A DNA stretch of 64,000 nt from Micrococcus terreus (lineage in GTDB: Bacteria > Actinomycetota > Actinomycetes > Actinomycetales > Micrococcaceae), in contig NZ_FPCG01000007.1 of assembly GCF_900116905.1 (NCBI RefSeq), positions 114,540 to 178,539 of the forward strand, in the 5' to 3' direction. Below are positions 1 through 9,604 of the stretch, piece after piece. The position numbers and the translations under genes are program-made. The stretch's first letter is position 1. Each line of letters starts with the position of its first letter. The notes beneath the pieces are model-generated. The model saw nothing but the letters and a program-made list of their open reading frames with translations. It was not told where the DNA came from and searched no databases.

Positions 1-11
1 AGACGGTGAGC

Positions 12-1178
12 TCAGAGCTGGTGGCCCAGCTTGTACTCGCCCTTCTTCCAGTCCGGCATGGACTCCTCGCCCTCGTCGGCGCGAGTGTAGGAGAAGCCGT
101 CGGCACCGATGGTCACGGCCATCTCGGAGTCGTCCGTGCGGGCCACGACCTCCTGCGGGTTGCCGTCCAGGTCCAGGACCAGGGAGGCCTCGGTGTACCA
201 GGACGGGACCACCGGGGTGCCCCACCAGTCGCGGCGCTGGTTGTCATGCACGTCCCAGGTGACCACGGGGTTGTCCGGGTCTCCGGTGTAGTAGTCCTGC
301 GTGTAGATCTCCACGCGGTGCCCGTCCGGGTCACGCAGGTAGAGGTAGAACGCGTTGGACACACCGTGACGGCCGGGGCCGCGCTCGATCATGTCCGAGC
401 GGCGCAGGGCACCGAGCTTGTCGCAGATGGCCAGGATGTTGTGCTTCTCATGGGTGGAGAAGGCCACGTGGTGCATGCGGGGGCCGTCGCCACCGGTCAT
501 GGCGGTGTCATGCACGGTGGGCTTGCGGCGCATCCAGGCGGCGTAGACGGTGCCCTCGTCGTCCTGGATGTCCTCGGTGACGCGGAAGCCCAGGTCCTGC
601 ATGAACTTGGTGGCGCGCGGCACGTCCGGGGTCACCTGGTTGAAGTGGTCCAGGCGGACCAGGGCCCCGGGGGTGTAGAGGTCGTAGCGCCAGGCCAGAC
701 GCTCCACGTGCTCCACGTCGTAGAAGAACTCGTAGGGGAAGCCCAGCGGGTCCTCCACACGCACGGAGTCGCCGATGCCCTTGGTGAAGCCCTCGGCCTT
801 GCGCTCCACGCGGCAGCCGAGCTCCTCGTAGAAGGCCACGGCCTTGTCCAGGTCCTCGGGGCTGCGCACGCGGTAGGAGAACGCGGCGACAGCGGCCACA
901 TCGCCCTGGCGCAGCACCAGGTTGTGGTGGATGAACTCCTCGATGGAGCGCAGGTAGACGGTGTTCTCGTCCTCCTCGGTCACGGTCAGGCCGAGCACGT
1001 CCACATAGAACTCACGGGACTTGGCCAGATCGGTGACCACCAGCTCCATGTAGGCACAGCGCAGGATGTCCGGCGCCGGTGCCGACGGGGTCTGGATGGG
1101 GTTGTCCGTCTCGATGGGCGCCTCCTGGGAGACATAGAAGCCCGAGGACGTCTTCGTCCGGTCAGCGGGGTTCGTCAT
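12..1178 (-). CDS. hpaD: Homoprotocatechuate 2,3-dioxygenase (extradiol ring cleavage)
   Basis: A 388-residue vicinal-oxygen-chelate (glyoxalase-fold) extradiol dioxygenase that opens the ring of 3,4-dihydroxyphenylacetate to 5-carboxymethyl-2-hydroxymuconate semialdehyde. Metal ligands are seen as H178 (in RLDHFN), H237 (in MHHVAF) and E290 (in HRVEIY). All three sit exactly 23 residues later than H155/H214/E267 of Brevibacterium fuscum HPCD. The second-sphere residues N180, W215, H223, R266 and Y280 also match at the same offset, so the enzyme should be active with Fe(II) or Mn(II). The extra N-terminus is a short polar extension. ATG 1178 is preceded by AAGGA. It is the last gene of the leftward hpa operon, 63 bp after hpaE. 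Confidence 0.95.
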   Translation of the reverse strand: MTNPADRTKTSSGFYVSQEAPIETDNPIQTPSAPAPDILRCAYMELVVTDLAKSREFYVDVLGLTVTEEDENTVYLRSIEEFIHHNLVLRQGDVAAVAAFSYRVRSPEDLDKAVAFYEELGCRVERKAEGFTKGIGDSVRVEDPLGFPYEFFYDVEHVERLAWRYDLYTPGALVRLDHFNQVTPDVPRATKFMQDLGFRVTEDIQDDEGTVYAAWMRRKPTVHDTAMTGGDGPRMHHVAFSTHEKHNILAICDKLGALRRSDMIERGPGRHGVSNAFYLYLRDPDGHRVEIYTQDYYTGDPDNPVVTWDVHDNQRRDWWGTPVVPSWYTEASLVLDLDGNPQEVVARTDDSEMAVTIGADGFSYTRADEGEESMPDWKKGEYKLGHQL

Positions 1179-1241
1179 GATGATGTCCTTCTCAACGAGG
1201 GGGGTGGGTACGGGGTGATGGGGGCGGCTGGAGCCAGTGGC

Positions 1242-2783
1242 TCAGGCGTCCATCTTGGCGGCGGCGTCTTCCTGCTTGCCGAAGACCGGGTTGTGGACCT
1301 CGCCGAGGTTGATGTGCACGGCCTGCTGATCGGTGTAGAAGTCGATCGAGCGGTAGCCGCCCTCGTGGCCCAGGCCGGAGGCCTTCACGCCGCCGAACGG
1401 AGTGCGCAGGTCACGCACGTTGTTGGAGTTCAGCCACACCATGCCGGCCTCCACGTCCTGGGCGAAGTTGTGCGCACGCTTGAGGTCGTTGGTCCAGATG
1501 TAGGCGGCCAGGCCGTACTTGGTGTTGTTGGCCAGCTCCAGGGCCTCCTCGTCCGTGTCGAACGGGGTGATGGCCACGACCGGACCGAAGATCTCCTCCT
1601 GGAAGATTCGGGCGTCCGGGGAGACGTCGGCGAAGACGGTCGGCTGGACGAAGTTGCCCTCCGGGAACTCCTCCGGACGGCCGCCGCCGGCGGTCAGACG
1701 AGCCTCGGACTTGCCGATCTCCACGTAGGACATGACCTTCTCGAAGTGCTCCGGGTGCACCAGGGCGCCCACCTCGGTGGTCTCGTCCTGCGGCAGGCCC
1801 ATCTTCACGCGCTTGGCCTGAGCGGAGTAGCGCTCCACGAACTCGTCGTAGATGTCCCGCTGGACCAGGATGCGCGAGCCGGCGGTGCAGCGCTCGCCGT
1901 TGAGGGAGAAGACGCCGAAGATGGTGGCGTCGATGGCGGCGTCCAGGTCGGCATCGGCGAAGACCACGGCCGGGGACTTGCCGCCCAGCTCCATGGACAG
2001 GCCCTTCAGGTACGGGGCGGCGTTGCCGAAGATGATCTGGCCGGTGCGGGACTCACCGGTGAAGGAGATCAGCGGGACGTCCGGGTGCTTGACCAGGGAG
2101 TCCCCGGCGAAGCCCTCCTCGCCGTAGCCGTGGACGATGTTGAACACGCCCTTCGGCAGCCCGGCCTCCTCGAAGATCTCCGGCCACAGTGAGGCCGAGA
2201 GCGGGGTGAACTCGGCCGGCTTGAGCACGACGGTGTTGCCGGTGGCCAGGGCCGGGCCCAGCTTCCAGGACTCCAGCATGAACGGGGTGTTCCACGGGGT
2301 GATGAGCCCGGCCACGCCGATCGGCTTGCGGTTGACGTAGTTGGCCTGGCGACCCGGAACCTTGAAGGCGTCGTCATGCTGGGCGACGATCAGGTCCGCG
2401 AAGAAGCGGAAGTTCTCGGCGGCGCGGCGGGCCTGGCCCAGGGCCTGCTTGATCGGCAGGCCGGTGTCGAAGCACTCCATCTCGGCCAGGTCGTCACCGC
2501 GGGACTCCACGATGTCGGCGATCTTGTGCAGGATGCGGGAGCGCTCGCGCGGCAGCATCTTCGGCCACGGGCCGTTCTCGAAGGCGTCCTTGGCGGCGGC
2601 CACAGCGGCGTCGATGTCCGCGACCTTGCCGGAGGCGGCCTGGATGTAGGCCTCGTTGGTGACGGGGTTCAGGACGTCGAAGGTGTCGCCGTCGATCGAG
2701 TCGACGTGCTCACCGTTGATGTAGTGCTGGATCTTCTCCGGCAGGTTCTTGGGACGGAAGCTCTCGGTCTTCTGCTCGCTCAC
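1242..2783 (-). CDS. hpaE: 5-carboxymethyl-2-hydroxymuconate-semialdehyde dehydrogenase
   Basis: A 513-residue NAD-dependent aldehyde dehydrogenase that oxidises the HpaD ring-cleavage product. The Rossmann and catalytic motifs are intact: PWN at about 163-165, the FTGES glycine motif at about 241, general base E265 in MELGGKSP and nucleophile C299 in NGERCTAG. The length is normal for the family. Translation starts at GTG 2783 with AAAGGA just upstream. Placement between the GntR regulator and hpaD supports the HpaE assignment over a generic ALDH. Confidence 0.93.
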   Translation of the reverse strand: MSEQKTESFRPKNLPEKIQHYINGEHVDSIDGDTFDVLNPVTNEAYIQAASGKVADIDAAVAAAKDAFENGPWPKMLPRERSRILHKIADIVESRGDDLAEMECFDTGLPIKQALGQARRAAENFRFFADLIVAQHDDAFKVPGRQANYVNRKPIGVAGLITPWNTPFMLESWKLGPALATGNTVVLKPAEFTPLSASLWPEIFEEAGLPKGVFNIVHGYGEEGFAGDSLVKHPDVPLISFTGESRTGQIIFGNAAPYLKGLSMELGGKSPAVVFADADLDAAIDATIFGVFSLNGERCTAGSRILVQRDIYDEFVERYSAQAKRVKMGLPQDETTEVGALVHPEHFEKVMSYVEIGKSEARLTAGGGRPEEFPEGNFVQPTVFADVSPDARIFQEEIFGPVVAITPFDTDEEALELANNTKYGLAAYIWTNDLKRAHNFAQDVEAGMVWLNSNNVRDLRTPFGGVKASGLGHEGGYRSIDFYTDQQAVHINLGEVHNPVFGKQEDAAAKMDA

Positions 2784-2840
2784 AGTGTGTCCTTTCGGTG
2801 GAGGCTGGTCAGTACGGGTAGGTCAGGAAGGGTCAGTGGG

Positions 2841-3557
2841 TCAGTGTCCGGTGCCGGAGGCGTGCTCCGGTCCGGACTCCACGGAGTCGATGTAGGCGGT
2901 CAGGGTATTGGCGCGGTGCTGGCGAGCCGCAGACTCGATCACCTCGAAGGGGGCGCGGTCCCGGATCAGCTCGAGCAAGTGATCGTGCTCGTCCACCGAG
3001 GCCGCGGCCCGTCCGGGGACGTAGGCGAAGGTGGAGGAGCGCAGGGCGGCCAGGCGGTTCCAGCCTCGGTGCACCAGGTCCAGCACATGCGGGTTCTGAT
3101 GGTGTTCGAACAGCACCGAGTGGAACTGCTTGTTCAACGCGGTGAACTCCACCGGATCGAAGTCCTCGAGCAGCTCACGCATGCGCTCGTTGATCTGCCG
3201 GGCCCGTTCCAGGTCCTCGGCGGTGACCAGCGGGGCGCACTGGGCGGTGGAGAAGCCCTCCACCAGGGCGAGGGTCTCCATGGTGTGCAGGTACTCGATG
3301 GGGTCGATCCCCACCACGGTGGCCCCCACGTTGCGTTCGTACGCCACCAGGTTGTCCTGCTGGAGCCGGCGCACGGCCTCGCGCACCGGGACCACGGACA
3401 TCCCCAGCTCCTCGGCCAGCTGGGCCAGCACCAGGCGACTGCCCGGGGCGAAACGGCCCTGCTGGATGCCGCTGAGGATGGTCTGGTAGGCCAGATCCGC
3501 CTTGGAGGTGACCGGGCCCACCTCCTCCGCCCGCCGGTCCTGCTGGGTCATGGTCAT
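2841..3557 (-). CDS. GntR-family (FCD-type) regulator of the hpa operon
   Basis: A 238-residue regulator with an N-terminal winged helix-turn-helix (about residues 18-80, with LAEELGMSVVPVREAVRRL) and an all-helical FCD-like ligand domain. I chose ATG 3557 (MTMTQQDRR) because upstream codons run back into the hpaG-like gene. Only 4 bp separate it from that gene's stop, so the two are translationally coupled. A perfect 14-bp palindrome with a GTATAC core lies upstream of the operon at 5216-5229 and suits an FCD-type GntR. The inducer is inferred to be an arylacetate or a ring-cleavage intermediate; repressor or activator mode cannot be read from sequence. Confidence 0.88.
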   Translation of the reverse strand: MTMTQQDRRAEEVGPVTSKADLAYQTILSGIQQGRFAPGSRLVLAQLAEELGMSVVPVREAVRRLQQDNLVAYERNVGATVVGIDPIEYLHTMETLALVEGFSTAQCAPLVTAEDLERARQINERMRELLEDFDPVEFTALNKQFHSVLFEHHQNPHVLDLVHRGWNRLAALRSSTFAYVPGRAAASVDEHDHLLELIRDRAPFEVIESAARQHRANTLTAYIDSVESGPEHASGTGH

Positions 3558-3561
3558 GGGA

Positions 3562-5151
3562 TCAGGCCGTCCCCTGGCCGTCCTGCTGGGCCCGGTACTC
3601 GGCGTACTTGGCCTTCCACTCGGCGTTGGGCGGGAACAGCCCGTCCACCGGGTGCCCCTCGGCCACGCGGTCGTAGACCCAGGCGTCCTGCTGCTCCTGC
3701 TCGTAGGCGGCCTCGACCACCTCGTGCAGCAGGGCCGGGGGGACCACGACCACGCCGTCGTCGTCGCCGATGATGATGTCGCCGGGCTGGACGGTGGTGC
3801 CGCCGCAGGCGATGGTCCCGCCGACCTCCCAGGGCACGTGGCGACGGCCGAGGACCGCCGGGTGGGCACCGTTGGAGTAGACCTGGATCCCGACGCCGGC
3901 CACGGCCTCCGAGTCCCGGACGCCGCCGTCGGTGATGACCGCGTTGGCGCCGTTGACCTGGGCGCGCAGGGCCAGAACGTCCCCGAGGGTGCCGGTGCCC
4001 TTCTCCCCGCGGGCCTCCATGACCACCACGTCGTCCTGCTGGACGGAGTCCATGGCACGCTTCTGGGCGTTGAACCCGCCGCCGAAGGCCTTGAACAGGT
4101 CCTCACGGTTGGGCACGTAGCGCAGGGTCTTGGCGTAGCCGAGGATCCGGCGGCCCGGGTGGGTGGGGCGCACGCCGTCGATGGTCGCGTTGTTGATCCC
4201 CTGTTTGCGCAGCTGGGCGGTGATGGTGGCCACCGCGGTCTCGTTGATCTTGGCCTTGAGCTCCTCGGTCAGCAGGGAGCGGTCCGCCACCGGAGCCGAG
4301 GGGACGTAATGGTCACTGACCTGCTCAGGTGCGGGGCCGTCGTCGTTGGCCTTCTCCGGAGCGGCCGACAGGCCAGCGGCCTCACGCGAGCCCCAGGCCT
4401 CCTCGCGCTGGGTGTCGTCCACCTGCGGCTGGGCGCCATAGGGGGCCATCTCGTGCTCGCCGGCCACCACGCGGGTGACCAGTCGGCCGGTGCTGGGGGC
4501 GCCGGGAGCGGTGGGGGCGTCCACCTCCACCTCGACGACGTCGCCCGGCTGGGCCACGGAGGATCCGGCGGGGGTGCCGGTCAGGATGACATCGCCCTCT
4601 TCGAGGGTCATCAGCTGCGAGAGGTCGGCGACGAGCTGGCCGAAGGGGAAGACCAGGCCCTCGGTGGTGTCGTCCTGGACGAGCTCGCCGTTGACCCAGG
4701 TGCGCACGCGCAGGGCCTTCGGGTCCAGGCCCGCGGCCGGCAGCACGGCCGGGCCGAGCGGGGTGTAGCCGTCACCGGACTTGTTCTTCACGTTCGAGCC
4801 CTTGTCCGCGTGGCGGAGGTCGTACAGGCCCCAGTCATTGGCGGCGGTGATGCCGGAGACCTTGGACCAGCCCTCCTCCGGGGAGACCCGGCGGCAGGTC
4901 TCACCGATGATCAGGGCGATCTCGCCCTCGTAGGCCAGCAGCTCGGTGCCGGCGGGGCGCTCGATGGAGTCGCCGGTGTTGGCGATGGAGGTGCCGGCCT
5001 TGATGAAGTAGCCGGGGAACTTCGGCGAGCGGCCACGCTGCTCGATCCGGGAGGGGTAGTTCAGGTGGAGTGCCACGACCTTGCCGGGGCGACTGGCGCG
5101 CTCGGTGAAGTCGACGGGCTGGGGGACGATCTGCTCTGACGCGGAGGTCAT
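3562..5151 (-). CDS. FAH-family isomerase/decarboxylase fused to an RraA-like aldolase domain
   Basis: About 529 residues from ATG 5151. The N-terminal half is a fumarylacetoacetate-hydrolase domain (YEGEIALIIG, NDWGLYDLR, LTGTPAG), as in the HpaG enzyme that decarboxylates and isomerises the HpaE product. After a polar linker (EKANDDGPAPEQ) comes a complete RraA/4-hydroxy-4-methyl-2-oxoglutarate-aldolase-like domain with the diagnostic GGVRD motif and the IACGGTTVQPGD strand. Classical HpaG is two FAH domains, so this architecture is unusual. The second half could be the decarboxylase or replace the terminal aldolase HpaI. A GTG at 5211 would add 20 residues, but it starts 5 bp from the operator palindrome, so ATG 5151 is preferred. 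First gene of the hpa operon. Confidence 0.88.
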   Translation of the reverse strand: MTSASEQIVPQPVDFTERASRPGKVVALHLNYPSRIEQRGRSPKFPGYFIKAGTSIANTGDSIERPAGTELLAYEGEIALIIGETCRRVSPEEGWSKVSGITAANDWGLYDLRHADKGSNVKNKSGDGYTPLGPAVLPAAGLDPKALRVRTWVNGELVQDDTTEGLVFPFGQLVADLSQLMTLEEGDVILTGTPAGSSVAQPGDVVEVEVDAPTAPGAPSTGRLVTRVVAGEHEMAPYGAQPQVDDTQREEAWGSREAAGLSAAPEKANDDGPAPEQVSDHYVPSAPVADRSLLTEELKAKINETAVATITAQLRKQGINNATIDGVRPTHPGRRILGYAKTLRYVPNREDLFKAFGGGFNAQKRAMDSVQQDDVVVMEARGEKGTGTLGDVLALRAQVNGANAVITDGGVRDSEAVAGVGIQVYSNGAHPAVLGRRHVPWEVGGTIACGGTTVQPGDIIIGDDDGVVVVPPALLHEVVEAAYEQEQQDAWVYDRVAEGHPVDGLFPPNAEWKAKYAEYRAQQDGQGTA

Positions 5152-5215
5152 GTCTGGTGTGCCTGCTTCCCTGATGGCGGAGTGCGGACCTGCGGCTGTG
5201 ACACCGCTCACCGAC

Positions 5216-5229
5216 GATCGTATACGATC
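5216..5229. promoter_or_regulatory. Perfect palindromic GntR operator of the hpa operon
   Basis: GATCGTATACGATC is a perfect 14-bp inverted repeat, 65-78 bp upstream of ATG 5151. The central GTATAC core is the kind of site bound by FCD-type GntR proteins such as VanR/FadR-like regulators, and such a regulator is encoded two genes downstream. The site probably overlaps the operon promoter. Binding by this GntR is inference. Confidence 0.7.
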
Positions 5230-5273
5230 CTGACTCGCTCGCCTAGGGGTGTGGTGCAGGCAAGGTCAGAGCC

Positions 5274-5723
5274 TCAGTCGACATCGCCGTCGCGGTAGAG
5301 CCAGACCCCAGCCCGCTTCACGAACTGGGAGCGCTCCCGCTGCTGGCGGGTGCCGCCTGGGGTCTGGAAGTGGGCGGTGAAGGTGACGGAGCCGTCGTCG
5401 TGGAAGGGACCGCCGCCCTCCACCTGCTCGATGTCCAGACGGACCCAGTCCAGCGCCTCGTCCGGCCCCTGGCCGGGCGCGTCCAGGGCCAGCTCCCGCG
5501 GCCGGGTCTCCGGGGTCCAGGTGGCCAGCAGATACTGCTCCGCCTGGGCGAACGTGCCGTGCGAGGCGAGCGCGAAGGCGGTGTACCGCGAGCGCATCAG
5601 CGCCTCCGCGGTGGGAGCGGTCAGCTCCTGGGACTGAGCGAAGGTGCCGTGGAAGCGACCGCAGCACGAGCTGTAGACCTCACCGGTGCCGCAGGGACAA
5701 CGCTCGTCCTGGGGTGCGCTCAT
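5274..5723 (-). CDS. YchJ-like (UPF0225) protein with SEC-C zinc motif
   Basis: 149 residues from ATG 5723. The N-terminus carries CPCGTGEVYSSCCG, the zinc-binding SEC-C-type motif, followed by the NTF2-like YchJ core (ALMRSRYTAF, LDWVRLDI, VTFTAHF). The length is typical of the family. The molecular role is not established; SEC-C motifs bind zinc and sometimes couple to protein targets. Its start overlaps the stop of the upstream small membrane protein (ATGA), so the two are co-translated. Confidence 0.87.
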   Translation of the reverse strand: MSAPQDERCPCGTGEVYSSCCGRFHGTFAQSQELTAPTAEALMRSRYTAFALASHGTFAQAEQYLLATWTPETRPRELALDAPGQGPDEALDWVRLDIEQVEGGGPFHDDGSVTFTAHFQTPGGTRQQRERSQFVKRAGVWLYRDGDVD

Positions 5724-5974
5724 GAGGAGGCCCCAGTGCCCTTCGCGGGCGGGACAGCGCTCAGCTGCGAGGTCTGGGTGTCCTGGGGCAGCTTCTCGGC
5801 CGAGATCCGGGCGACATCGCGCCCGTTGCCGGGACGGCGGATGCCGGCTGCGCGGTCCTCGCGGACGGAGCGGCTGATGGCCACCACGCCGGCCAGCACG
5901 GCCCCGGCCATCAGGGGCAGCAGGACGGAGAAACCGGTGGCACCGGTGGGGCGAGAGGAGTTCTTGGCTGACAT
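5720..5974 (-). CDS. Small single-pass membrane protein of unknown function
   Basis: 84 residues with one clear hydrophobic helix near the N-terminus (FSVLLPLMAGAVLAGVVAI), followed by a charged, probably cytoplasmic tail. I do not recognise a family. It overlaps the downstream YchJ-like gene by 4 bases (ATGA), which is the main reason to believe it is expressed. The ribosome-binding site is weak. Confidence 0.6.
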   Translation of the reverse strand: MSAKNSSRPTGATGFSVLLPLMAGAVLAGVVAISRSVREDRAAGIRRPGNGRDVARISAEKLPQDTQTSQLSAVPPAKGTGASS

Positions 5975-6029
5975 GGACCCAGCCTAAGTGCCGCCGGCTC
6001 ACAGGGCACGGGGTGTCCGGCGCCGCCGG

Positions 6030-6035
6030 TAGACT
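6030..6035 (+). promoter_or_regulatory. Possible -10 element (TAGACT) for the purSQL operon
   Basis: TAGACT lies about 160 bp upstream of purS in the gap between the divergent small membrane protein gene and purS, and fits an actinobacterial -10 consensus. No good -35 was found at the right spacing, so this is a weak call. Confidence 0.3.
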
Positions 6036-6195
6036 GGACGGGCAAGCTCGCGGAGCGTCCGAACAGACCGGGAACGGTGTGCGTTCGGCGTGAGACGGCA
6101 CCGGGCACCGGATGCCCCTCCCCCCTCCTCCACGGGCTGCACACCACCCATACATCGGTCTGCCAGAGACTGTTCTTCCACACCAGGAGCGCTGG

Positions 6196-6444
6196 ATGCC
6201 CACGATCGTCGTCGACGTCATGCCCAAGCCCGAGATCCTTGACCCGCAGGGCAAGGCGATCGCCGGAGCACTGCCCCGACTCGGCTTCTCCGCCTTCTCC
6301 GGAGTGCGCCAGGGCAAGCGCTTCGAGCTCACCGTGGAGGGCGAGGTCACCGAGGACGTGCTGCGCCAGGCCCGGGAGGCCGCCGAGCAGATGCTCTCCA
6401 ACCCCGTGATCGAGGACGTGGTGAACGTCGAGGTCCAGTCCTGA
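6196..6444 (+). CDS. purS: Phosphoribosylformylglycinamidine synthase subunit PurS
   Basis: 82 residues. This is the small structural subunit that bridges PurQ and PurL in the three-part FGAM synthase of de novo purine synthesis. It shows the standard pattern [18 protein letters not shown] ... [10 protein letters not shown] and matches the family length. ATG 6196 is chosen over an upstream in-frame ATG because AGGAG lies 7 bp before it and the protein then starts at the family-typical position. The stop overlaps the purQ start (TGATG). Confidence 0.95.
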   Translation: MPTIVVDVMPKPEILDPQGKAIAGALPRLGFSAFSGVRQGKRFELTVEGEVTEDVLRQAREAAEQMLSNPVIEDVVNVEVQS

Positions 6445-7274
6445 TGACCGCCCGTTCCGACCTGCCCCTGATCGGGGACTACTCCTCGCCCGAAACCCCG
6501 CTGTCCGGTGCCCGCATCGGCGTGGTCACCTTCCCCGGCACCCTGGACGACCGTGACGCCGCCCGCGCTGTGCGCCTGGCCGGCGGTCAGCCCGTCTCCC
6601 TCTGGCATGCCGAGCCCGACGCCGCCGCTGCGCTGGGAGCGCTGGACGCCGTCGTGATCCCCGGTGGCTTCTCCTACGGCGACTACCTGCGCGCCGGGGC
6701 GATCGCCCGCTTCGCCCCCGTGATGGACGAGATCGTCCAGGCCGCCGGCGGCCGCGACGGCTCCTCCGGCTCCGGTGCAGGACTGCCCGTGCTGGGCATC
6801 TGCAACGGCTTCCAGATACTCACCGAGGCCCACCTGCTGCCCGGCTCGATGATCAAGAACGACCACCTCAAGTTCCTCTGCCGCGACCAGGTGCTGCGCG
6901 TGGAGAACAACACCACCGCCTGGACCCGGGACTACGCCGCCGGCGAGGAGATCACCGTGGTGCTCAAGAACCAGGACGGCCAGTACGTGGCCGATGAGAA
7001 GACCCTGGACGAGCTCGAGGGCGAGGGCCGCGTGGTGTTCCGCTACGTGGGCTGGAACCCCAACGGCTCACGGCGGAACATCGCCGGGATCTCCAACGCA
7101 GCCGGCAACGTGGTCGGCCTGATGCCGCACCCCGAGCACGCCGTGGAGGCCGGATTCGGTCCCGACTCGGCCGAGGGCATGCGCCTGGGCACCGACGGGC
7201 TGGGCGTGTTCACCTCCGTGCTGGCAGGACTGGCCGGAGCAGAAGCAGGAGCGAACGCAGGAGTGAGCAAGTGA
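6444..7274 (+). CDS. purQ: Phosphoribosylformylglycinamidine synthase glutaminase subunit PurQ
   Basis: A 276-residue class I glutamine amidotransferase that feeds ammonia to PurL. The nucleophile-elbow cysteine is in [10 protein letters not shown] and the catalytic His/Glu pair is in PHPEHAVE. It is longer than usual (about 225): there is a short Gly/Ser-rich insert just before the catalytic strand ([11 protein letters not shown]) and an extended C-terminus. It overlaps purS (TGATG) and purL (GTGA), so the three subunits are translationally coupled. Confidence 0.95.
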   Translation: MTARSDLPLIGDYSSPETPLSGARIGVVTFPGTLDDRDAARAVRLAGGQPVSLWHAEPDAAAALGALDAVVIPGGFSYGDYLRAGAIARFAPVMDEIVQAAGGRDGSSGSGAGLPVLGICNGFQILTEAHLLPGSMIKNDHLKFLCRDQVLRVENNTTAWTRDYAAGEEITVVLKNQDGQYVADEKTLDELEGEGRVVFRYVGWNPNGSRRNIAGISNAAGNVVGLMPHPEHAVEAGFGPDSAEGMRLGTDGLGVFTSVLAGLAGAEAGANAGVSK

Positions 7275-9574
7275 GCGAGCAGTTCAACATCGACACCGTG
7301 GAGAACGCCGCCGCCACCCCGGATGTCGAGCTGCCCTGGGCCGAACTGGGCCTGAAGCAGAACGAGTACGAGGAGATCCTGACGATCCTCGGCCGCCGCC
7401 CCACCGCGGCCGAGCTGGCCATGTACTCGGTCATGTGGTCCGAGCACTGCTCCTACAAGTCCACCAAGGTCCACCTGCGCCAGTTCGGGCAGAAGCTGAC
7501 CGAGGAGATGAAGAAGGACATGCTCGTGGGCATCGGCGAGAACGCCGGCGTCACCGACCTCGGCGACGGCTGGGCCGTGACCTTCAAGATCGAGTCCCAC
7601 AACTCCCCCTCCTTCGTGGAGCCCCACCAGGGCGCGGCCACCGGGATCGGCGGGATCGTCCGGGACATCATCTCCATGGGCGCCCGCCCCGTGGCCGTGA
7701 TGGACCCGCTGCGCTTCGGGGCGATCGACCACCCCGACTCCCAGCGCGTGGTGCACGGCGTGGTCTCCGGGATCGGCTCCTACGGCAACTCCCTGGGCCT
7801 GCCGAACATCGGCGGCGAGACGATCTTCGACCCCGTGTACCAGGGCAACCCGCTGGTGAACGCGCTGGCCGTGGGTGTGCTGCGCCATGAGGACCTGCGC
7901 CTGGCCAACGCCTCGGGTGTGGGCAACCGGATCGTGCTCTTCGGCGCACGCACCGGTGGGGACGGGATCGGCGGTGCCTCCGTGCTGGCCTCCGAGTCCT
8001 TCGACGACACCAAGCCCTCCAAGCGTCCCGCCGTCCAGGTGGGTGACCCCTTCGCCGAGAAGGTGCTGATCGAGTGCTGCCTGGAGCTGTTCAAGAACTC
8101 CCTGGTGGAGGGCATCCAGGACCTGGGCGCCGCCGGCATCTCCTGCGCCACCTCCGAACTGGCCTCCAACGGCGAGGGCGGCATGCAGGTGGAGCTGACC
8201 GACGTGCTGCTGCGTGACCCCACCCTGACCCCGGGCGAGATCCTGATGTCCGAGTCCCAGGAGCGCATGATGGCCGTGGTCCGCCCGGACAACGTCGAGG
8301 CGTTCGAAGCGTTCATGGCCCACTGGGGCGTGGAGTACTCCTGGCTGGGCGAGGTCACCGACACCAACCGGCTGATCATCACCTGGAAGGGCGAGGTGAT
8401 CGTGGACGTGGACCCCAAGACCGTCGCCCACGACGGCCCCGTCTACGACCGCCCGTACCATCGCCCCTCCTACCAGGACGCTCTGGTGGCCGATCGCTTC
8501 CGTGACTCTGCCGCGGGAGCCGACCTGCCGTCGTCGGGAGAGGACCTGCGCGCCGCGGTGCTGGAGCTGATGGCCGCACCCAATATGTGCGACAAGTCCT
8601 GGATCACCCGCCAGTACGACCGGTACGTGGGCGGCAACACCGCCCTGGCCGCACCGGACGACGCCGGCGTGATCCGCGTGGACGAGGAGACCGGGATGGG
8701 CGTGGGCCTGGCCACCGACGCCAACGGCCGCTACGCCTACCTGGACCCCTACGCCGGCGCCCAGTTGGCCCTGGCCGAGTCCTACCGCAATGTGGCGACC
8801 ACCGGCGCCGTGCCGATGGCCGTCTCCGACTGCCTGAACTACGGCTCGCCCGAGGACCCGGAGGTCATGTGGCAGCTGGCCGAGGGCATCCGCGGGCTCT
8901 CCGACGCCTGCATGGAGCTGGGCGTGCCCGTCACCGGCGGCAACGTCTCCCTGTACAACTCCACCGGGTCCACCGCCATCCACCCCACCCCGGTGGTGGC
9001 CACCCTGGGCCGATTCGACGATGTCTCCCGCCGCACCCCCTCCGGCTTCACCGCGGACGCGGACGGGCAGGCCGTCTACCTGATGGGTGTCACGCGTGAT
9101 GAGCTGGACGGCTCTGAGTTCGCCCACCTGCGCGGGCACCTGGGGGGAGTTCCCCCGAAGGTGGACCTGGCCGCGGAGAAGCTGCTCGGCGACCTGCTGA
9201 TCAACGCCTCCCGGGACGGGATGATCGACGCCGCGCATGACCTCTCCGAGGGCGGCCTGGCCGCGACCCTGTCCGAGATGGTGCTGCGCTTCGGCGTGGG
9301 CGCCCGGGTCTCGCTGGACGAGGTGCTCGAGCGGGACGGCGTGGACCTGTTCACGGCCCTGTTCTCCGAGTCCCAGGCCCGCGCCGTGGTGGCTGTGCCG
9401 CGCACCGAGGAGGTCCGGTTCAAGGACATGACCTCCGCGCGGAACTTCCCGGTGGCCCGGATCGGCGTTGTGGACCGGGCGTCCGAGGCGCTCGACGTCC
9501 AGGGCGCGTTCAGCCTGCCGATCGCCGAGCTGCGTGAGGCATGGGAGTCGACCCTGCCGACGCACTTCGGCTGA
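7271..9574 (+). CDS. purL: Phosphoribosylformylglycinamidine synthase subunit PurL
   Basis: A 767-residue small-type PurL, the synthetase subunit that converts FGAR to FGAM using ATP and PurQ-derived ammonia. It has the duplicated AIRS-synthase fold. Motifs include [10 protein letters not shown] near the N-terminus and [16 protein letters not shown], the ATP/metal-binding segment. Starts at GTG 7271, sharing GTGA with the purQ stop. No frameshifts or missing blocks. Confidence 0.96.
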   Translation: MSEQFNIDTVENAAATPDVELPWAELGLKQNEYEEILTILGRRPTAAELAMYSVMWSEHCSYKSTKVHLRQFGQKLTEEMKKDMLVGIGENAGVTDLGDGWAVTFKIESHNSPSFVEPHQGAATGIGGIVRDIISMGARPVAVMDPLRFGAIDHPDSQRVVHGVVSGIGSYGNSLGLPNIGGETIFDPVYQGNPLVNALAVGVLRHEDLRLANASGVGNRIVLFGARTGGDGIGGASVLASESFDDTKPSKRPAVQVGDPFAEKVLIECCLELFKNSLVEGIQDLGAAGISCATSELASNGEGGMQVELTDVLLRDPTLTPGEILMSESQERMMAVVRPDNVEAFEAFMAHWGVEYSWLGEVTDTNRLIITWKGEVIVDVDPKTVAHDGPVYDRPYHRPSYQDALVADRFRDSAAGADLPSSGEDLRAAVLELMAAPNMCDKSWITRQYDRYVGGNTALAAPDDAGVIRVDEETGMGVGLATDANGRYAYLDPYAGAQLALAESYRNVATTGAVPMAVSDCLNYGSPEDPEVMWQLAEGIRGLSDACMELGVPVTGGNVSLYNSTGSTAIHPTPVVATLGRFDDVSRRTPSGFTADADGQAVYLMGVTRDELDGSEFAHLRGHLGGVPPKVDLAAEKLLGDLLINASRDGMIDAAHDLSEGGLAATLSEMVLRFGVGARVSLDEVLERDGVDLFTALFSESQARAVVAVPRTEEVRFKDMTSARNFPVARIGVVDRASEALDVQGAFSLPIAELREAWESTLPTHFG

Positions 9575-9604
9575 GTCCGGCCGCTCACCGACCCGTGGAT
9601 CCGT

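Noticed and set aside
6..2192. Long open frame on the + strand opposite hpaD and hpaE
   Set aside because: High GC keeps antisense frames open. The product is repetitive (Val/His/Gly-rich) with no domain, while the minus strand encodes two complete enzymes with exact catalytic residues.
5152..5211. GTG 5211 as start of the FAH-RraA gene
   Set aside because: Only 5 bp from the operator palindrome and no ribosome site; ATG 5151 fits the family start better.
5724..6866. Upstream part of the open frame containing the YchJ-like gene
   Set aside because: The frame crosses the small membrane protein gene and antisense purS/purQ; only the part from ATG 5723 matches YchJ.
7043..9565. 840-codon frame opposite purL
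   Set aside because: Shadow of purL: low-complexity His/Gly/Val product and no ribosome site.
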